Shown here: in pieces, positions 4,962 through 8,462 of the stretch
How positions within the stretch are numbered: position 1 is the first letter of the stretch
How the letters are laid out: each line of letters starts with the position of its first letter
The notes under the pieces: model-generated
What the model was told of the DNA's origin: nothing
Database searches by the model: none
What the model saw: only the letters and a program-made list of their open reading frames with translations
Made by a program: the position numbers and the translations under genes
Assembly: GCA_027005635.1 (NCBI GenBank)
Contig: JALTLI010000003.1
Coordinates: 1 to 8,462 of the forward strand
Direction of reading: 5' to 3'
Source: Alphaproteobacteria bacterium
GTDB taxonomy: Bacteria; Pseudomonadota; Alphaproteobacteria; UBA2136; JALTLI01
DNA: 8,462 nt

Positions 4962-7826
4962 ATGAATATATACAATATACAATCAGGACAAAATTTTGCA
5001 CATATTTTCTGTAAATATGTTTTAAATAAATATGCAAAAAATATACTGGATATAACTGAACTCAATGTTTGGGTTCCATCAAACAGAATAGCAGAAACCA
5101 TTAAACAAGAATTTTATACTATTAATGGAGACATGCTACTTCCACAAATATCTGCCTTTAGTTTAGGAGAAGATAGCGAAGAAGAGTTACTATTTAATAA
5201 CCCTAAAGAGCAAAAAAAGCAGGCTATTTCATTAATAGAAAAGCATCTTATTTTAACTGCTCAAGTAAGTGCGATGAATAAAAATAAATCTATCACGTCT
5301 GCTATAAACGGTGCGGAAGAATTATTAAAACTTCATAGCAGGCTTATTACATGGGGTGTAAATATAGCAGATATAGAAGACCTTGTTCCTGAAGATTTGG
5401 CTATCCATTGGCAAGAAAATTTAACATTTTTAAACATAGTATTTAAAACTTATCCTACTATTTTAAGTGCTATGAATAAATGTGATCCTGTAGAATTAAA
5501 ACAAAGTATATTATATAAAAAATCTGAAAATTTAAGCACTAATCCGCAAATGGCAGTAGGTTTCACAGATACAACTCCTGCAGGTATGGCAATGCTTAAA
5601 GCTATTTCAAAACATCCATTAGGTGAAATAATTCTACCTAATATTGATACAAATATGCCTGATGAAATATGGCAAAATCTTCATCCAACTCATCCTCAGT
5701 ATTCTATTTGTAATATGCTTAAAAATATTGAAGTTGAGCGTAAGGATATAATTAATATTGAAAATAATGCGCCAACAAATGAGGCGTTAGCATGGCAACA
5801 AATTCTTGCTCCTTGTTTACAAACAGGTTCTGAAAATAAATTAGATAATATTAGTATAGTTGAAGCAAATTCTGAAACAGAAGAGGCGGAAGTAATAGCA
5901 TTAATAATGCGTGAAACTTTAAATGATAAATATGCTAATTGTACGCTTGTTACATCGGAAAGCTCTTTAGCTACAAGGGTGGAAGCTTTTTTGCAAAAAT
6001 GGGATATTATAGTTGATAACTCTGCTGGTAAGCCACTTACTAAAACCCCAATTGGTGAGCTTTTTTGCTCTATAATTGATGTTATTTCTATGGAATTTAA
6101 ACCTCTTAGTTTAGCAACTGTTTTGCATCATAATGATTTTTATATTGAAAATAAAAACAGCTTGATAGCTATAGAAAAAACAGTTTTAAGAGGAGTGTCA
6201 CCAGCACCTGGTATAAGCGGACTACGCAAAAAATTAAATGATAATAATAATTTTAGAATAAGTTCTGATGATATAAATAATTCAATAGAATTAATCAATT
6301 TTATTGAAGAAAGCTTTAAACCATTACAACAAAAAACAAAAAAAACTTTCGAAAATTGGCTGGAAAAACATCTGCAAGTTTTAGAAATTCTAACTAAAAA
6401 ACAACTATGGCAACAGCGTGATGATGGTGATAGTTTTATTAATTTTTTAAGTTCATGGCAAAATCAAGGAAATGTTATTGGTGAAATATCTTTTAATGAA
6501 TACAGCCAAATATTAAAGCAATTTTTAAAACAAGTTACAGTAAGAAAAAGATGCGGAACGCACCCACGTTTATTTATTTGCGGAGCATTAGAAGCAAGGT
6601 TAAAAAAATTTGATAGAGTAATAATTGGTGGGGCAAATGAAGGTATTTGGCCACGTAAATATACACCAGATCCATGGCTAAACCCCAAAATGTCTGAACA
6701 ATTAGGTTTGCCAAGTATTGAAATGGCTGTTGGTTTAGGGGCGCAAGATTTTGCATCGTTAGTAACAAATAAAGATGTATTTATAACAAGAACCATAAAA
6801 CAAGGTGGAGAAGAAACCATACCTTCAAGATTTTTAACACGGTTTGAAGTTGCAAAGAATGATGATTATAAAAATGCTGTAATTAAAGGCGATGTTTGGC
6901 TTTCTTGGTTAAGAAATAATAAAAAAATATTTACTAAGCAAAGTAAAAAACAACCTGCTGTTGTTTTGCCACCTTTAAAAAATCGTCCGCAAGTTTGGTC
7001 GGCATCTTTTACTAAAGATATGATACAGTGTCCATATAAAGCGTGCATTGCAAAAATTATGCATTTATATAAATTAGATAGCTATGAAGAGGAGCCATCA
7101 CCAGCAGATAAAGGTAATTTACTGCACAACTGCTTGGAAGCTTTCTATGTTGGTAAAACTGCTTTTAAATACGAAATCACAAATGAAAATAAACATGATG
7201 CTTTGGCTCATTTATTAAAAATAAGTGATGAATTATTTAAACAGGAACTTGTTTCTTATCCTTCTGTTTATGCAGTTTGGTGGTCAAGATTTACTAGAAT
7301 AGCAGAAAGTTTTATTAATATAATGCTTGAAATAAAACTTGAAAATCGTACCCCTGTTTTATTTGAAAAAGAAGGTGAACGAATATTAAAAAGTGGCATA
7401 ACTTTAAAAGCAAGAGCAGATAGAATAGATAAATCTTCAAATGGTGCAGTTTTAATAGATTACAAAACTGGCAAACCGCCAAGTATTAAAGATGTTAAAA
7501 ATGGAATAGAACCGCAAATAGCCGTAGAAGCAATAATTTTAGCTAGTGGCGGTTACATTAATTCAGCTTATGAAAATGCAGAATTTTGGCAACTTAAAGG
7601 ATCTGGTGAAGAAGGGATTAATATTACTTCTGCCCTAGGTAAAGATGAAAATATTGATGGCTGGATAGATGAAACTATACAAGGTGCAGAAAAATTAACT
7701 AGTTATTTTCAAAAACCAAATACGCAATATTTAGCAATTCCTAATGGTAGTAAATTTAATAAAATAAAACAGTGTAAATATTGTGATTATGCAGGTATTT
7801 GCAGGTTTAAGGAGTTTGTTGATTAA
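4962..7826 (+). CDS. addB: AddB subunit of the AddAB helicase-nuclease (double-strand break repair)
   Basis: Partner of AddA in the enzyme that unwinds and trims double-strand DNA ends to load RecA; cytoplasmic. It has 954 residues, near the usual 1000 for alphaproteobacterial AddB. The N-terminal inactive-helicase part shows VWVPSNRIAETI (36-47) but no Walker A GxGKT; the corresponding place reads IQSGQNF (6-12). The family block FDRVIIGGANEGIWPRKYTP is followed by PWLNPKM, a GLGAQDFASL segment and PSRFLTRFE. The C-terminal RecB-like nuclease is complete by motif: H722, D820 (ARADRID), D833 and K835 (LIDYKTG) and Q852. Four cysteines fit the iron-sulphur site around the nuclease: C690, then C938-x2-C941-x5-C947, the same spacing as in Bacillus AddB; C695 is an extra nearby cysteine. 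The start lies 8 nt after the transporter stop with no obvious Shine-Dalgarno, suggesting coupling. Its TAA overlaps the addA start. Confidence 0.95.
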   Translation: MNIYNIQSGQNFAHIFCKYVLNKYAKNILDITELNVWVPSNRIAETIKQEFYTINGDMLLPQISAFSLGEDSEEELLFNNPKEQKKQAISLIEKHLILTAQVSAMNKNKSITSAINGAEELLKLHSRLITWGVNIADIEDLVPEDLAIHWQENLTFLNIVFKTYPTILSAMNKCDPVELKQSILYKKSENLSTNPQMAVGFTDTTPAGMAMLKAISKHPLGEIILPNIDTNMPDEIWQNLHPTHPQYSICNMLKNIEVERKDIINIENNAPTNEALAWQQILAPCLQTGSENKLDNISIVEANSETEEAEVIALIMRETLNDKYANCTLVTSESSLATRVEAFLQKWDIIVDNSAGKPLTKTPIGELFCSIIDVISMEFKPLSLATVLHHNDFYIENKNSLIAIEKTVLRGVSPAPGISGLRKKLNDNNNFRISSDDINNSIELINFIEESFKPLQQKTKKTFENWLEKHLQVLEILTKKQLWQQRDDGDSFINFLSSWQNQGNVIGEISFNEYSQILKQFLKQVTVRKRCGTHPRLFICGALEARLKKFDRVIIGGANEGIWPRKYTPDPWLNPKMSEQLGLPSIEMAVGLGAQDFASLVTNKDVFITRTIKQGGEETIPSRFLTRFEVAKNDDYKNAVIKGDVWLSWLRNNKKIFTKQSKKQPAVVLPPLKNRPQVWSASFTKDMIQCPYKACIAKIMHLYKLDSYEEEPSPADKGNLLHNCLEAFYVGKTAFKYEITNENKHDALAHLLKISDELFKQELVSYPSVYAVWWSRFTRIAESFINIMLEIKLENRTPVLFEKEGERILKSGITLKARADRIDKSSNGAVLIDYKTGKPPSIKDVKNGIEPQIAVEAIILASGGYINSAYENAEFWQLKGSGEEGINITSALGKDENIDGWIDETIQGAEKLTSYFQKPNTQYLAIPNGSKFNKIKQCKYCDYAGICRFKEFVD
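7809..7814 (+). promoter_or_regulatory. Ribosome binding site of addA inside addB
   Basis: AAGGAG, the strongest Shine-Dalgarno match in the window, lies within the last codons of addB. The gap to the ATG at 7826 is 11 nt, slightly longer than ideal. With the TAATG overlap it favours coupled synthesis of the two subunits. Confidence 0.55.
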
Positions 7827-8462
7827 TGAATATACAGCCATCAGAAATTTTAACAAATGCAACAATTGCACAAAATGAAGCAACTCAATTAGATAGCTCT
7901 GTGTGGGTATCTGCTTCTGCTGGAACTGGTAAAACTTATGTTTTAACTAATCGTATTTTAAAGTTATTACTTTTACAACCTCAACTAAAACCTTCTGAAA
8001 TTTTAGCGCTAACATATACTAAAGCTGCTGCCAAAGAAATGGAAAATCGTATCCGTGAACGCTTAGCAAAATGGGTGAATTTATCACATGATGATCTTTT
8101 TGAAGATTTAACTTTAGTACTTGGTAAACAGCCAACAGATAATCAATTACTTAGAGCAAAAAACTTATTACTTAGCGTATTAGAAGATGGTAAAGGCTTG
8201 AATATTAGTACAATTCATGGTTTTTGTCAGCAGATTTTAGGTGCGTTCCCGTTGGAATCTGGGGTTGATGTAGGCTTTAACTTGCTTGAAGAAGCCGAAA
8301 CAAAAAATATTATACATGAAATACAAAATGATATTTTTAATATGTATCAAACAGCTAAAATACAAGATGGCAGTTTATGGTGTTTTAACTATTTAGCAAA
8401 AGATATCCATGAATCAACCATGAGTGATGCATTTAAAGATATTATTTATAATAGAAATAAAT
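7826..8462 (+). CDS. addA: AddA helicase-nuclease subunit, N-terminal part (3' end cut by window edge)
   Basis: UvrD/RecB-type (superfamily 1) helicase subunit of AddAB; it drives ATP-dependent unwinding and carries a second nuclease domain at its C-terminus, which is outside the window. I translated about 212 residues by hand, all open. Motif I (Walker A) is ASAGTGKT at 30-37, with K36 and T37 the ATP-contacting residues. Motif Ia is LTYTKAAAKEME (62-73), and motif Ic-like TIHGFCQQIL (129-138) is followed by FPLE. These are the standard signatures of AddA/RecB N-termini. The full protein is usually 1100-1200 residues, so more than 80% lies beyond the edge. The ATG shares one base with the addB stop (TAATG). 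The order addB-addA is the normal one in alphaproteobacteria. Confidence 0.95.
   Translation, partial: MNIQPSEILTNATIAQNEATQLDSSVWVSASAGTGKTYVLTNRILKLLLLQPQLKPSEILALTYTKAAAKEMENRIRERLAKWVNLSHDDLFEDLTLVLGKQPTDNQLLRAKNLLLSVLEDGKGLNISTIHGFCQQILGAFPLESGVDVGFNLLEEAETKNIIHEIQNDIFNMYQTAKIQDGSLWCFNYLAKDIHESTMSDAFKDIIYNRNK

Noticed and set aside
6331..6345. A-rich runs (A6 and A8) in addB as a possible frameshift or slippage site
   Set aside because: The frame is continuous on both sides, homologous blocks continue downstream in the same frame, and A runs are frequent in DNA this AT-rich.
6464..7048. Minus-strand open frames of 118, 64 and 60 codons
   Set aside because: All lie inside addB, opposite a well-conserved coding region, have no recognisable domain, and are expected by chance antisense to this gene.
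1..8462. Mobile elements, tRNA or rRNA genes, CRISPR repeats, or a novel defence island
   Set aside because: The window is almost fully covered by core genes for cell shape, transport and repair; no repeats, transposase, integrase or RNA gene signature was seen.

Overview
The window looks like chromosomal DNA from an AT-rich alphaproteobacterium (roughly 30% GC by eye, strong A/T bias at third codon positions). Three things support this: the mreB-mreC-mreD-mrdA order, an AddB/AddA pair of the alphaproteobacterial type, and an SbmA/BacA family transporter. All five complete genes end in TAA. No RNA gene, mobile element, CRISPR array or prophage feature is visible. The base composition and a BacA-type transporter would suit a host-associated or streamlined lineage, but the species cannot be named from this sequence.

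Left part (about 1-3787, minus strand): a rod-shape and cell-wall elongation operon read right to left. It holds mreB (actin-like filament), mreC (periplasmic scaffold), mreD (membrane partner) and mrdA (PBP2 transpeptidase). mrdA runs off the left edge before its KTG motif. The genes are tightly packed: 8 nt between mreB and mreC, an 8-nt overlap of mreC and mreD, and a 1-nt TAATG overlap of mreD and mrdA. The products form the elongasome core, in which MreB filaments organise MreC/MreD, which control PBP2 (and usually RodA, expected beyond the edge).

Middle (3788-3957): a 170-bp divergent intergenic region that must hold the 5' signals for both directions. Only weak promoter candidates can be read by eye.

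Right part (3958-8462, plus strand): a short SbmA/BacA-family peptide transporter, then addB after 8 nt, then addA (1-nt TAATG overlap, cut by the right edge). AddA and AddB together form the helicase-nuclease that processes double-strand DNA ends for RecA, the alphaproteobacterial counterpart of RecBCD. The spacing suggests one transcript for transporter, addB and addA.

I found no clearly new system. The points most worth a second look are the transporter that lacks about 70 N-terminal residues relative to E. coli SbmA, its close linkage to addBA, and a Cys/His cluster beside the active site of PBP2.
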